Shown: one piece after another, positions 40,460 to 49,005 of the stretch | How the letters are laid out: every line of letters begins with the position of its first letter | Numbering within the stretch: position 1 is the first letter of the stretch | From: a bacterium | GTDB taxonomy: Bacteria; Oederibacteriota; Muellerivitia; Muellerivitales; Muellerivitaceae | NCBI GenBank assembly: GCA_035549195.1 | Contig: DASZRK010000017.1 | Coordinates: 62,001 to 126,000, forward strand | DNA: 64,000 nt | Direction of reading: 5' to 3' | The notes under the pieces: model-generated | What the model saw: the letters and a program-made list of their open reading frames with translations, nothing else | Told to the model about the DNA's origin: nothing | Databases searched by the model: none | Made by a program: the position numbers and the translations under genes

Positions 40460-42340
40460 TTGTTCAAAAGATCCTTCGGTCTTTGGGCCTTTCCCCTCGG
40501 CTCCCTTTTCCTGCTGGCCTTCCTTTACGCTTTCCACCGGAATTTCGACTTCGACCTGGGCTACCACCTTCGGGCGGGCCAATGGATCCTCGAGAACCAT
40601 GCCTTCCCCCGGACCGACCGCTTCACCTTCGGGGCGGAAGGCCATCCCTACCTGGATCTCCATTGGCTTTACCAGGTCCTCTGCTTCCTTCTCTATAAGG
40701 CGGGAAGTTACCCCCTGATCTCCCTGATGCACTTGGGCGCGGTCCTCACCGCCTTCGGCCTGACGGCCTACCGGGTCCTGGACCGTACCCGTCCTTGGGC
40801 CGCCCTTGCGCTGCTGACCCCCGCGTTGGTGGCGGTCGAGCTCCGCTTTTTGGAACGCCCCGAGGTCCTCTCCTGGGTCCTGCTGCTCGTGACCCTCCAG
40901 GTGCTGGACCTGCGCCTGGAGAAGGGGCGGAACCTTCTTTTTCTCCTCCCCCTGCTCCAGCTCCTCTGGGTCAATCTCGAGGGGCTCTTCATCCTGGGTT
41001 GGGCGGCCATGGGGGCCTACCTGCTGACCAACTGGTTCCATTACAAGCGGGTGGACCGTTCCCTTCTGAAATGGGGCGCCCTCTCGGTCGCCGCGGACTT
41101 CCTGAACCCCTATTTCCTCAAGGGCGTCCTGTTCCCCTGGCTCCTCTTCACCCGTTTCCAGTCCTCCAACATCTTCAAGCATTACATCTCCGAGTTCCAA
41201 TCACCTTGGACCGTCCGGGAAGCCGCCATGGATCCTTTCCGGCCGGACCTGCCCATTTTCACCTACCGGGTGCTGGCGATCCTGTTGGTCGCTCTCATCG
41301 GCCTGACCTGGCGTCGCCGGAAATTCCACGAGTTGGCGCTGACCCTGGCCTTCTTCGGGCTCTCGGTGGCGGCCATCCGCAACGTCCCCCTCTTTTTCTG
41401 GGCGGTCCTTCCCATCGCGGCACGGGCCTTGGAGGAAGGGTTGGGCGCCTGGAAGGGTCTTGCCGCCTGGGCGGACCGGCTGTCGAGGAGCCGTCCGGCG
41501 GCCGCCGGAACCGCCTTGGCCCTTCTGTTGACCTGCGCCCGGGTGGCGACCGGCGCCTATTACGTCTCGGACCGCCGCATCACCCATCCCGGGCTGGGAC
41601 TGGAATCCTCCCGCTATCCCATCCAAGCATCCCGCTACCTGACGGATCACCATTTCAACGGGAAACTCCTGAACGACCTTTCCTATGGGGGTTGGCTGGA
41701 TTGGCAGGGGCCGGTACGGCCCCTTTTGGACGGACGCCTGGAGGTGATGGGCGAGGACCTCTTCACCCAATACCGCGACAGTTTCTACAACGGGGGCTTA
41801 AAGACGCTGTTGGACCATTGGGACATCCAGGCCGTCCTATTGAATCCCATGATGGACATGGAATGGGTCTCCCAATTGAAGGGACTTCCCGGTTGGCGCC
41901 TCCAGTATTTCGACGAGGACACGGCCCTTTGGGCCCGGGCCGATGTCCTGATGGATGTTGCCCCGACCACATTCCAGGACCTCCTGGCCTCGGAGGGATT
42001 GAAGGATCCGCCGCCCGACGCCTGGGCCCTGGACTTGGCCAAAACCCCGTCCCATCCCTTGGGCGATTGGCTGGAGGGCTTCGTCCGTCACCAGGATTAC
42101 CCGATGGGCCTCTTCCGTTGTGGCGCCTTCGCCTACGGGCAGAGCGACCTGAACGCGGCCCGTTCCTTCTTTGTGGAGGCCCTGCGGCGTTCCCGGGGGA
42201 AATATTTCGAACTCTTCTTCAACCTGGGTGTGACCTATGAAAAAGGCGGGGCCAAGGAACAGGCCCGTGCCTGTTTTGAAAAAGCATTGGAGTTGAACCC
42301 GCGCCACGACGCGGCCAAGCAACGGCTGGCCGCGCTTTGA
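40460..42340 (+). CDS. GT-C-like polytopic membrane protein with C-terminal TPR
   Basis: A 626-residue protein: about ten membrane segments (residues 1-370) followed by a soluble half. The N-terminal loop FDFDLGYHLRAGQWILENHAFPRTDRFTFGAEGHPYLDLHWLYQVL carries the acidic and His residues (LGYHL..G.WI, P.TD.F) seen in PMT/GT39-like GT-C glycosyltransferases that use polyprenyl-phosphate sugars. The C-terminus has TPR units (YFELFFNLGVTYEKGGAKEQARACFEKALELNPRHDAAKQRL). I chose the TTG at 40460, with AAGGA ten bases upstream, over one six codons earlier. The role, possibly glycan transfer to exported proteins, is inferred. Confidence 0.75.
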   Translation: MFKRSFGLWAFPLGSLFLLAFLYAFHRNFDFDLGYHLRAGQWILENHAFPRTDRFTFGAEGHPYLDLHWLYQVLCFLLYKAGSYPLISLMHLGAVLTAFGLTAYRVLDRTRPWAALALLTPALVAVELRFLERPEVLSWVLLLVTLQVLDLRLEKGRNLLFLLPLLQLLWVNLEGLFILGWAAMGAYLLTNWFHYKRVDRSLLKWGALSVAADFLNPYFLKGVLFPWLLFTRFQSSNIFKHYISEFQSPWTVREAAMDPFRPDLPIFTYRVLAILLVALIGLTWRRRKFHELALTLAFFGLSVAAIRNVPLFFWAVLPIAARALEEGLGAWKGLAAWADRLSRSRPAAAGTALALLLTCARVATGAYYVSDRRITHPGLGLESSRYPIQASRYLTDHHFNGKLLNDLSYGGWLDWQGPVRPLLDGRLEVMGEDLFTQYRDSFYNGGLKTLLDHWDIQAVLLNPMMDMEWVSQLKGLPGWRLQYFDEDTALWARADVLMDVAPTTFQDLLASEGLKDPPPDAWALDLAKTPSHPLGDWLEGFVRHQDYPMGLFRCGAFAYGQSDLNAARSFFVEALRRSRGKYFELFFNLGVTYEKGGAKEQARACFEKALELNPRHDAAKQRLAAL

Positions 42341-42346
42341 TCCCCT

Positions 42347-42373
42347 AAAAATCCTTCCCATTCCTGGATTTTT
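42347..42373 (+). terminator. rho-independent terminator after the GT-C/TPR gene
   Basis: AAAAATCC and GGATTTTT form an eight-base stem around an 11-base loop, ending in a T-run, six bases after the stop at 42340. Confidence 0.65.
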
Positions 42374-42497
42374 CCGAGCACCTCGAACGCCCTTGCTCCT
42401 TTCCTTGACTTTACCTGTTGGTGGCCGAAAGATTGCCTGGACGCGGGGGAAAAAGACCCTGTGTTCATCGCTCTTATCGCGGGACCGAAGGACGCCT

Positions 42498-42887
42498 ATG
42501 CCTTATCGAACCAAAGCTGAAAAAAGGAACGACCACCTTTATTTCGGGATCGAAGGGGATTTCGAAGTGGGAGGTCTCGGGGCCGTCCTTGATGAACTTA
42601 TCAACGAAGTAGCCGCGGTCAAGGCCGAACGGGTCCTGATCGACGTCCGGGAGGTCATGGGAGCGCCCGACATTTGGGAGCGGTTCCAGTTCGCCACCCT
42701 CTTCGCCACCCGTTATCTGGCGGCCCGGGCCAAGGATTCCATCCCGCCCAGCCACTTCGCACTCCTCGGGCAGGAGCCCCTCCTGGACCCGAAACGCTTC
42801 GGGGAAAAGGTGGCCCAGAACCGGGGCCTCTCGGTCCGCGTTTTTCTCACCGAGCCCGAAGCCCTGGAATGGCTCCGGTCCGCCTGA
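42498..42887 (+). CDS. STAS/SpoIIAA-like domain protein
   Basis: A 129-residue soluble protein. HLYFGIEGDFEVGGLGAVLDELINEVAAVKAERVLIDVREVMGAPDIWERFQFATLFATRYL resembles the SpoIIAA-like/STAS fold (beta-strand, helix, 'vLiDvrev' strand). The family is used in anti-sigma factor antagonism or lipid binding, but no conserved phosphorylatable serine is obvious, so I do not assign that role. The ATG at 42498 follows GAAGGA. TTGACT at 42405-42410 may be a -35 box, but its -10 is poor. The gene ends 10 bases from a convergent gene. Confidence 0.6.
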   Translation: MPYRTKAEKRNDHLYFGIEGDFEVGGLGAVLDELINEVAAVKAERVLIDVREVMGAPDIWERFQFATLFATRYLAARAKDSIPPSHFALLGQEPLLDPKRFGEKVAQNRGLSVRVFLTEPEALEWLRSA

Positions 42888-42897
42888 AGTTTCCCGT

Positions 42898-43248
42898 CTA
42901 GACCCGCACCTCGTCGTGGGGGATCCCGAAAGCCTTGCCTTTCGTGGGATCTTCGCGTTGGATCTCCTGAAAGAGCGAACCGATCTGTCCTAGCGAGACC
43001 ACCGGGTGGACCTGCAAAGCCACCCGGTCCAGGTCGAAGAACGAGGAGAGGACCTCTTCGACCTGCGCCTGGTTCTCCCCTTCCATAACCAGGAACCCTC
43101 CCCGGTCGTCCGCAAAAAGTCCCCCATCCAATAGCAGGCCCGTGGCCCGGAGGGCCTGGAAACGCTCCAGGGCCTGGGACAGGTCATCGCGGCAATGCCG
43201 TTCATATAAGAAGCCATCAAGATCGGGGATATGGATCAAGAACCGCAC
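42898..43248 (-). CDS. small hypothetical protein, ferredoxin-like fold predicted
   Basis: A 116-residue protein, start GTG at 43248 with a perfect GGAGG five bases upstream. VRFLIHIPDLDGFLYERHCRDDLSQALERFQALRATGLLLDGGLFADDRGGFLVMEGENQAQVEEVLSSFFDLDRVALQVHPVVSL has the strand-helix-strand-strand-helix-strand order of dimeric alpha-beta barrel proteins (YCII or muconolactone isomerase style). No catalytic signature is clear. Longer upstream readings add low-complexity residues and lack a ribosome site. Confidence 0.65.
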   Translation of the reverse strand: MRFLIHIPDLDGFLYERHCRDDLSQALERFQALRATGLLLDGGLFADDRGGFLVMEGENQAQVEEVLSSFFDLDRVALQVHPVVSLGQIGSLFQEIQREDPTKGKAFGIPHDEVRV

Positions 43249-43559
43249 GGGAACCTCCGAAAGGGAACGAGAATTGGGAGGTTTTGGCAGAAACCGGAAG
43301 GATCGGTTGGAAGAGCGGGGCAGCGCCTTTTGAGGACTTCCCAAGGTGCATAAAGGATGCCCGGACGGCCTTCCAAGCATCGAACCGGGCAACCCGAGAG
43401 TTTAAAGTTAATCCTGGGCGGGGACTTTTTCCCGAAAGAGCGGGCCTCGCTTTCTTCTGACAGGACGCCTCGCATTTAATCGTTAAAAAATGGCCTTGGT
43501 TCCCGTAAGACTTCTGGGGCCCTGTCGGTTTTTTGAAGTCGAATCGCCCAAAAGATGGC
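43249..43559. other. 311-base intergenic region, no gene seen
   Basis: Lies between the starts of the dimeric-barrel-like gene and the end of the NodJ-like permease gene, both minus strand. Parts can be translated but no frame has a good start or composition. AT-rich patches occur at 43402-43412 (minus-strand TTAACTTTAAAC) and at 43476-43490, which may hold a promoter for the downstream gene at 42898. No hairpin with a T-run is obvious after the permease stop. Confidence 0.5.
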
Positions 43560-44333
43560 CTATTTCACCAAGCGGCGGGTCATGGCCCGCCGCGCCACCC
43601 AGACCATCACGACCAACCACAGCGCGAGCAACGGGAAAGCGATGGGCGCCAACGGGAGCCCCAGGGTGAGGGAGCGCAGGATGGAATTGACCGAAGTGAG
43701 CGGGAAGAACCAGGCGACCTTCTGGAGGTAGGACGGCAGGGTCTCGATCGGGTAGAAGACCCCGCAAAAAAGGAACATGGGGAAGATGAGCAGGTACTGC
43801 GGGTAGGAAAGCTGGTCGATGGACTGGGAATAACCCGCCGAAGCCAGGCCCATGGCGGAGAAGAGGAAGGACGAAGCGAAGCTCACGGGCAGGATGGTCA
43901 AAAGACAAGCGGGATGGAAATCCCCCGTGAGGACCCCGATCAAGGCCACCACCTCGGCGGCGACAGTGGCCTTGGTGGAGTCCCAGAGCAGTTCCCCCCA
44001 GAGGACCTCGGAGAGGGTGATGGGCGTGATGGCGATGGCCTGGAAGATCTTCTGGTAATACATCCGCACGAAGGCCCCATAGGAGCCCTCGAAGTATCCC
44101 TGGAACAGGACCGTCTGGGCGATGATTCCCGAGAAGATGAAGCTCCGGTAGCTCAAGTGGAGGCCTTCGGTGGTGATGGAACCTACCAGGGCCCCCAGCC
44201 CTAGGCCGAAGGAGAGCAGATAGAAGATGGGCTCCAGGAAAGTGGTCAATAGATAGTAAAGGATGCCCTTGAGGAAAGCCGCGTAGTAGCGCTTCCACAC
44301 GCACCAGATGCCCCAGAAGCTGTCCCCGATCAT
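43560..44333 (-). CDS. ABC-2 type exporter permease (NodJ-like)
   Basis: A 257-residue membrane protein with six predicted segments: ILYYLLTTFLEPIFYLLSFGLGLGALV at the N-terminus, YRSFIFSGIIAQTVLFQGYFEGSYGAFVRMYYQKIFQAIAITPITLSEVLWGEL, and YLLIFPMFLFCGVFYPIETLPSYLQKVAWFFPLTSVNSILRSL, all typical of NodJ/DrrB-type permeases. It overlaps the ATPase gene by four bases (ATGA). The substrate is unknown; NodIJ-related systems move lipid-linked oligosaccharides, but many relatives export other hydrophobic compounds. Confidence 0.88.
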   Translation of the reverse strand: MIGDSFWGIWCVWKRYYAAFLKGILYYLLTTFLEPIFYLLSFGLGLGALVGSITTEGLHLSYRSFIFSGIIAQTVLFQGYFEGSYGAFVRMYYQKIFQAIAITPITLSEVLWGELLWDSTKATVAAEVVALIGVLTGDFHPACLLTILPVSFASSFLFSAMGLASAGYSQSIDQLSYPQYLLIFPMFLFCGVFYPIETLPSYLQKVAWFFPLTSVNSILRSLTLGLPLAPIAFPLLALWLVVMVWVARRAMTRRLVK

Positions 44334-45145
44334 AGCCCCTCCACCCCAAGGCGGCTGCCGGTGAGTTTCAGGTAGACGTCCTCCAGGTTGGGCCGCCTTT
44401 TCCAGGTCACCCCAGGACGGACCTCCTCCTCCACTTCCTCCCGGCCGATATGCCGGGCGATGAGCTTTTCCGGGGAATCCACATCGAGGATCTTCCCCTG
44501 GGCGAGGATGGCCACCCGGTCACAGAGCCGTTCCGCCTCGTCCATGTAATGGGTGCAGAGAAGGATGGCGGTCCCCTTGCCCCGGGCTTCCACCAGCACC
44601 TCCCAGAGCATCCGCCGCACGTCCGGATCCAGCCCCGTGGTGGGTTCGTCCAGGATGAGCACCTTCGGGTCGGAGATCAGGGCCCGGGCCACCTGCAGGC
44701 GGCGCTTCATGCCGCCGGACAGGGCCTCCACGTTCTCCTTGGACTTCTCCGCCAGGCCGAACTTTTCCATCAGTTCCTTCGCCCGGCGCTTCCTTTCCGC
44801 CGGGGGGATATGGAAATAACCCGCGTGGAGGGCCAACTGGTCCAAAGCCGAAAAATCACTGTCCAGGGTCTCTTCCTGGTTGCAGACGCCCAATTGCCGC
44901 CGGGCCTCCTTGGGGTGCCGGTGGACGTCCCGGCCATCGATGAGGACCTGGCCCGAGGTGGGGGGATAGAAGCCCGAAATGCACTGGATGGTGGTGGACT
45001 TGCCCGCGCCGTTGGGGCCCAACAAGCCGAAACATTCCCCCGGGGCCACGGAAAAGGAAATGCCGCGGACCGCCTCCACGGGGCCCCCGCCCCGGCGGGG
45101 GACATAGCTTTTCATCAGTTGGATGACTTCCAAGGGCTGGGACAT
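44330..45145 (-). CDS. ABC exporter ATP-binding protein (NodI-like)
   Basis: A 271-residue ATPase: Walker A GPNGAGKSTTIQCISGFY, Q-loop LGVCNQEETLDSDFSALDQL, signature LSGGMKRRLQVARALI, Walker B VLILDEPTTGLDPDVRR, switch ILLCTHYMDEAERLCDRVAIL. These match the NodI/DrrA exporter ATPases, and the Q-loop CNQEETLD form is that of NodI. A perfect TATAAT lies seven bases before the ATG, so the message may be leaderless. The permease gene follows with ATGA overlap. Confidence 0.92.
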   Translation of the reverse strand: MSQPLEVIQLMKSYVPRRGGGPVEAVRGISFSVAPGECFGLLGPNGAGKSTTIQCISGFYPPTSGQVLIDGRDVHRHPKEARRQLGVCNQEETLDSDFSALDQLALHAGYFHIPPAERKRRAKELMEKFGLAEKSKENVEALSGGMKRRLQVARALISDPKVLILDEPTTGLDPDVRRMLWEVLVEARGKGTAILLCTHYMDEAERLCDRVAILAQGKILDVDSPEKLIARHIGREEVEEEVRPGVTWKRRPNLEDVYLKLTGSRLGVEGL

Positions 45146-45151
45146 GGTGCG

Positions 45152-45157
45152 ATTATA
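45152..45157 (-). promoter_or_regulatory. -10 box abutting the NodI-like gene start
   Basis: On the minus strand CC-TATAAT-CGC lies with its last T seven bases before the A of the ATG at 45145. Transcription would start at or next to the start codon. There is no Shine-Dalgarno sequence between -10 and ATG. No good -35 hexamer is present. Confidence 0.5.
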
Positions 45158-45273
45158 GGAGAGCCAAGCCCTGAAAATCCGCCAACGGCGCCCTTTTTAC
45201 CCCGGAGCGTTCGACCCTTGGGCGGCGTCTAAACTCCGAAGATGTGATGACACCCTGGTTCGAGGAAAAGACC

Positions 45274-46611
45274 ATGAGAAATCTATCCTTATTGATCGCC
45301 CTTCTTCTCTCGGGCGCACCCTCCCTTTTCGCCGCCACTTCGGCCGAACTTCGACAGATGGGGGACGCCTTGATGCAGCAGGATCTTTACGCCAAGGCCG
45401 CTGAATATTACCAACGGGCCACCCAGGCCGACCCGAAGGATTGGAAGGCCTATGAGGCGTTGGGCAACGCCTACCTGAAATCCGGTGACCGGGCCAAGGC
45501 CCTGGAGGCTTATGAAAGATCCCTGGAGATCCATCCGGACGATCCGACCCTTAGGAACCTGGTGGACCAGTTAAGATCCGACGGGACTTCCACCGCCGCC
45601 GTGACCGCGCCCCTACCCGCCGGAGCGGAGGACGACCAGTGGGAGACCGCCCAGCCCGTGACCGTGAACCGCGCCCCCGCCGACAGCCAAGCCACCCCCT
45701 ATGTGACCGAAAGGACCGTGGTGGTCGAAAAACCCCGCCCTCAGCCCCGTCCGACCCCCGTGGTCTACAATGACGGCCTGGCCGCCATCGACCATGCCCG
45801 GGCTTGGGTCCAGTTCTCGCTCGGCTACGCCAACGCCAAGAACGGGGACCTGGGTGGGAGCGCCAATGCCTGGAACCAGGACATCAATGACAGCGGTTGG
45901 ACCGGCTCCGCCACCAGCCCCAACGACGCCATCGAATCCGGCGGTCAGTTGGGTTTCCTCCTGAGCCCCAACAGCGGCATCGCCATCGGCCTCAAGTACA
46001 TGCAGCTTTCCGACTACCGCCTGAACGTGAATTACCAGAACGGCCCTTCCGCCGTGACCACCACCGGGGGACCGGTCACCTACTCGGACGGCACGACCGT
46101 CATCTACGACTCGGACTACGACCAAACGACCCTGACCCCCATCGTCATCCCCTTGACCCTGGATTATTACCTCTTCCTGCCCGACTCCTCGGGCCGCTTC
46201 TTCCTCTCCGGGGGGGTGGGCTGGTACTTCGGGACCGTCCATGTGGAGCGCAGCTACAGCGACGTCATCTATGAAAGCGACCCCAACGCCTACGATCAAT
46301 GGTCCGGGGACCTGCACGGGAACGGTCCCGGTTTCCAGGCCCGCATCGGCCGGGAGTTCCAAGTGGCCCCCCGGATCGGCTTGACCGTCTACGTGGGCGG
46401 CCAATACGCCAAGATCACCCAATTCACGGGGACCTTGGATTCCCCCTACGGCTATAGCGCCAACGTGGGGCTGGCGGTCGAACCGACCCTCAACAACCGC
46501 GTCTTCGTGGAGGACCAGACCCAGATCGGCGGGGCCAACAACAACGGGTACGCCACACTGGATTTCACCGCGATCGAGGCCGGTCTGGCCGTGAACTTCT
46601 ACAGTTTCTGA
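45274..46611 (+). CDS. TPR protein with outer-membrane beta-barrel domain
   Basis: A 445-residue exported protein. Signal peptide LIALLLSGAPSLFAA leads into two TPR units (LYAKAAEYYQRATQADPKDWKAYEALGNAYLKSGDRAKALEAYERSLEIHPDD), a Pro/Thr-rich linker, and a C-terminal barrel-like domain (about 180-445). The barrel region has GGQLGFLLSPNSGIAIGLKYMQLSDYRL, the paired LTPIVIPLTLDYYLFL and SGRFFLSGGVGWYFG, and ends AGLAVNFYSF with a terminal Phe. I chose the ATG at 45274 because GAGGAAAAG precedes it; two upstream starts add 10 residues. Function unknown; the TPR part would face the periplasm. Confidence 0.75.
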   Translation: MRNLSLLIALLLSGAPSLFAATSAELRQMGDALMQQDLYAKAAEYYQRATQADPKDWKAYEALGNAYLKSGDRAKALEAYERSLEIHPDDPTLRNLVDQLRSDGTSTAAVTAPLPAGAEDDQWETAQPVTVNRAPADSQATPYVTERTVVVEKPRPQPRPTPVVYNDGLAAIDHARAWVQFSLGYANAKNGDLGGSANAWNQDINDSGWTGSATSPNDAIESGGQLGFLLSPNSGIAIGLKYMQLSDYRLNVNYQNGPSAVTTTGGPVTYSDGTTVIYDSDYDQTTLTPIVIPLTLDYYLFLPDSSGRFFLSGGVGWYFGTVHVERSYSDVIYESDPNAYDQWSGDLHGNGPGFQARIGREFQVAPRIGLTVYVGGQYAKITQFTGTLDSPYGYSANVGLAVEPTLNNRVFVEDQTQIGGANNNGYATLDFTAIEAGLAVNFYSF

Positions 46612-46677
46612 CCCAAGACGTAACCGGGAGCCCGGGGCCGGCGTAATGGCGGAAGGACCCATTGAAAGGAGCCCCCC

Positions 46678-47277
46678 ATGAACCCCAAGACCCTGCTTCC
46701 CCTTTGCGTCGTCCTGGCCCTCGGGCTTTCCGCCCGGGCCCAAGCCGCTCCCAAGACCCGCGTCGCCACCTTCGCCGGGGGATGCTTCTGGTGCATGACC
46801 CCGCCTTTCGAGAAGCTGGACGGGGTGCTCAAGGTCGTGGCTGGTTACACCGACGGCCAGGGGCCAAACCCGACCTACGAGGATTACGGGGACAAAGGCT
46901 ACACCGAAGGGATCCAGGTCACCTATGACCCTAAGAAGATCACCTATTCCCAACTGGTGGACGTCTTTTGGCGGCAGATCAACCCCACGGACCCCAATGG
47001 GCAATTCGTGGACCGGGGGCCCCATTATCGCGCCGCCATCTTCTATCATGACGCCATGCAAAAGCAGGTCGCCGAGAGGTCGCGCCGGGACTTGGACAGG
47101 TCGGGCCGCTATGACAAGCCCATCGTGGTGCCCATCAAGCCTTACGTGAACTTCTTCCCCGCGGAGGATTACCATCAGGACTACTACAAGAAGAATCCCC
47201 TGCACTACGAGCTCTACCACAGCCATTCGGGCCGGGACGAATATCTGGACAAGGTCTGGGGCGCCAGCAAGCACTGA
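46678..47277 (+). CDS. msrA: peptide-methionine (S)-S-oxide reductase MsrA, exported
   Basis: Repairs oxidised methionine (S-sulfoxide) in proteins. The 199-residue protein has an N-terminal signal peptide (LLPLCVVLALGLSARAQA|AP), so it acts outside the cytoplasm. Catalytic motif GGCFWCMTPPFEKLDGV with the nucleophilic cysteine (about residue 38) is intact, followed by VVAGYTDG, GYTEGIQVTYDPKKITYSQLVDVFWRQINPTDPNGQFVDRGPHYRAAIF and AEDYHQDYY, all MsrA signatures. The start ATG has AAAGGAG. No MsrB domain is attached. Confidence 0.95.
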   Translation: MNPKTLLPLCVVLALGLSARAQAAPKTRVATFAGGCFWCMTPPFEKLDGVLKVVAGYTDGQGPNPTYEDYGDKGYTEGIQVTYDPKKITYSQLVDVFWRQINPTDPNGQFVDRGPHYRAAIFYHDAMQKQVAERSRRDLDRSGRYDKPIVVPIKPYVNFFPAEDYHQDYYKKNPLHYELYHSHSGRDEYLDKVWGASKH

Positions 47278-47338
47278 GCCCCTTCGGTCTCCCGGCCCCT
47301 TCCCATGGGCCGTCCTTTTCTTTTCGTTCCTGATCGCC

Positions 47339-48019
47339 TTGTCTTGCCCCTCCCACGCCGCCCTCCTGGCCGAGGAAACTCCCGTCTTTTCGCCGGAGGA
47401 CCAGCGTCTTTTCGACCGCACCCTCCTGGACGCCCAACGGGGGGACCCGGCCGCCATGGGGGACCTGGGCCTTCTTTATGAGAAGGGCCAAGGCTGCCGG
47501 AAGAACCTGGACAAGGCGTTCTCCTGGTTCAAGAAAGGCGCCCAAAAAGGGGACGCCGCCTCCGAGAACAACCTGGGCTTCCTTTATTTCCGCGGGATCG
47601 GCGTGAAGGAGGATGGCAGGGAGGCCTATCGCTGGTTCAAAAAGGCCGCCGACCAGGGATTGGCTTCCGCCCAGTCGAACCTGGGGCTCCTTTTCGCCCG
47701 GGGCGGCGGCGTGCCGAAGGATCTTTCGATCGCCTTCGGCTGGTTCCAGAAAGCGGCGGAGCAGGATGACCTGGACGCGGAGGTCAACCTGGCCCAAATG
47801 TTCTCCCTCGGCGAGGGATGCACCAAGGACCTGGTGGCTTCTTATCAATGGTTCCTCATCGCCCTGGACCACGAGGAACTGGAAGGGGGGCGCAAGGAGG
47901 AACTGCGCGACGATCTGGCCTGGCTGGAGAAGCACATGACCGGGGACCAGGTCCAGCAAGCCAAAAAGAAGGCGAAGGATTGGATGAAAGCCAAAGCCGC
48001 CAAGGACGATGCTCCTTGA
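47339..48019 (+). CDS. Sel1-repeat protein, start disturbed
   Basis: A 226-residue protein containing four Sel1-like repeats: AMGDLGLLYEKGQGCRKNLDKAFSWFKKGAQKGDAASENNLGFLYFRGIGVKEDGREAYRWFKKAADQG and two more, each of 36 residues. Such proteins are usually secreted scaffolds. The only start in this frame is a TTG with no good ribosome site, yet upstream in the same frame lies PWAVLFFSFLIALSCPSHA, a typical signal peptide core. An ATG at 47305 is in a different frame; deleting one T from TTTT at 47321-47324 would join it to the signal peptide. Either a real frameshift or a sequencing error seems likely. Confidence 0.75.
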   Translation: MSCPSHAALLAEETPVFSPEDQRLFDRTLLDAQRGDPAAMGDLGLLYEKGQGCRKNLDKAFSWFKKGAQKGDAASENNLGFLYFRGIGVKEDGREAYRWFKKAADQGLASAQSNLGLLFARGGGVPKDLSIAFGWFQKAAEQDDLDAEVNLAQMFSLGEGCTKDLVASYQWFLIALDHEELEGGRKEELRDDLAWLEKHMTGDQVQQAKKKAKDWMKAKAAKDDAP

Positions 48020-48105
48020 GGGCGTTTCACGCCGGTAACCCGAATAGGTGTCCCGCTCGCAGGAACCCATACCTGTTCCGCTCAAAAAAACCTTAAGCTG
48101 TCCCC

Positions 48106-48912
48106 ATGAGCTCTCCTTATCCCATCGGATTCGTCGGGCATGGCGCTCCCACCCTCGGGTTGGAAAAAGAAGGCCCCGCCGTGGAGGCCTGGCGCACCTG
48201 GGGCAAGTCGCTCCTGGAGCGGCACGGGCCCCCCAAGGGGGTCCTGATGCTTTCGGCCCATTGGCTGGACCGTGCCACGCACTTCGGGCCCACCCGCCCC
48301 TCGGGTCTCATCTATGATTTTTACGGTTTCCCGGACGAACTCTACCACGTGGCTTACGCCGCGCCCCCGGCACCGGACCTGGGCCAAAGGGTCAAGGATC
48401 TTCTTCACCAGGCCGGCCTCAGGGCCATCGAGAGCCCGACCCGGGGCCTGGATCACGGGGCCTGGGTGCCCCTGCTCCATCTGTTCCCCAAGGCCGACGT
48501 CCCCGTTCTGCAGGTATCGCTCTCGACCCGCGTCCCCATGAAGGAACATCTGGTGTTGGGAGCCGCCTTGGCCCCCTTAAGCGCGGAAGGTCATTTCATC
48601 CTGGGCAGCGGGAACATCACCCACAACCTGAGGGCGGTGGATTTCGGGAACCGTTACGGGGACCCTTGGGATTGGGCCAAGGATTTCGACGAATGGGCCG
48701 CCGGGCGCCTGGACGCGCTCGACCTGGAAGGCCTGGCCCTCTGGCAGAAGGAGGCGCCCGAGCCGCACCGCGCCCAACCCACCGACGACCACTTCACGCC
48801 GCTCCTGGCGGCCCTTTCGGCGGCGAAGACCGCCGGCCTCGGGACCGTCCGCTATCCCCACCAGGGCTTCGAATACGGGACCCTCTCCATGCGCTCCGTG
48901 GAATTCACCTAA
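48106..48912 (+). CDS. LigB-type extradiol ring-cleavage dioxygenase (YgiD/DODA-like)
   Basis: A 268-residue metal-dependent dioxygenase of the class III family. Metal ligands are expected at GHGAP (His about 12), SAHWLD, LDHGAWVPL and DDHFTPLL; all are present. VLMLSAHWLDRATHFGPTRPSGLIYDFYGFPDELYHV, HNLRAVDFGNRYGDPWDW and the C-terminal FEYGTLSMRSVEF are characteristic of the YgiD/4,5-DOPA dioxygenase group. The natural substrate in bacteria is unclear. TAAGCT at 48094-48099 is a possible -10 box seven bases before the ATG. Confidence 0.92.
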   Translation: MSSPYPIGFVGHGAPTLGLEKEGPAVEAWRTWGKSLLERHGPPKGVLMLSAHWLDRATHFGPTRPSGLIYDFYGFPDELYHVAYAAPPAPDLGQRVKDLLHQAGLRAIESPTRGLDHGAWVPLLHLFPKADVPVLQVSLSTRVPMKEHLVLGAALAPLSAEGHFILGSGNITHNLRAVDFGNRYGDPWDWAKDFDEWAAGRLDALDLEGLALWQKEAPEPHRAQPTDDHFTPLLAALSAAKTAGLGTVRYPHQGFEYGTLSMRSVEFT

Positions 48913-49005
48913 GACCCTTAACGGATCCTTTTCACCTGGAAGACGCGAAGAGGACCAAATTGCTCGATAGGGCTTTTGGAGGACTGTACCGACTCCGGGC
49001 CGGTC

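Noticed and set aside
40151-41200. Minus-strand open frame opposite the small acidic protein and GT-C-like gene
   Set aside because: Extremely Glu/Gly/Gln-rich with no motif; the plus-strand frames have sensible membrane segments.
47305-47420. ATG at 47305 as start of a separate small gene
   Set aside because: Its own frame gives MGRPFLFVPDRLVLPLPRR..., an arginine/proline-rich sequence with no motif; it looks like the displaced start of the Sel1 gene.
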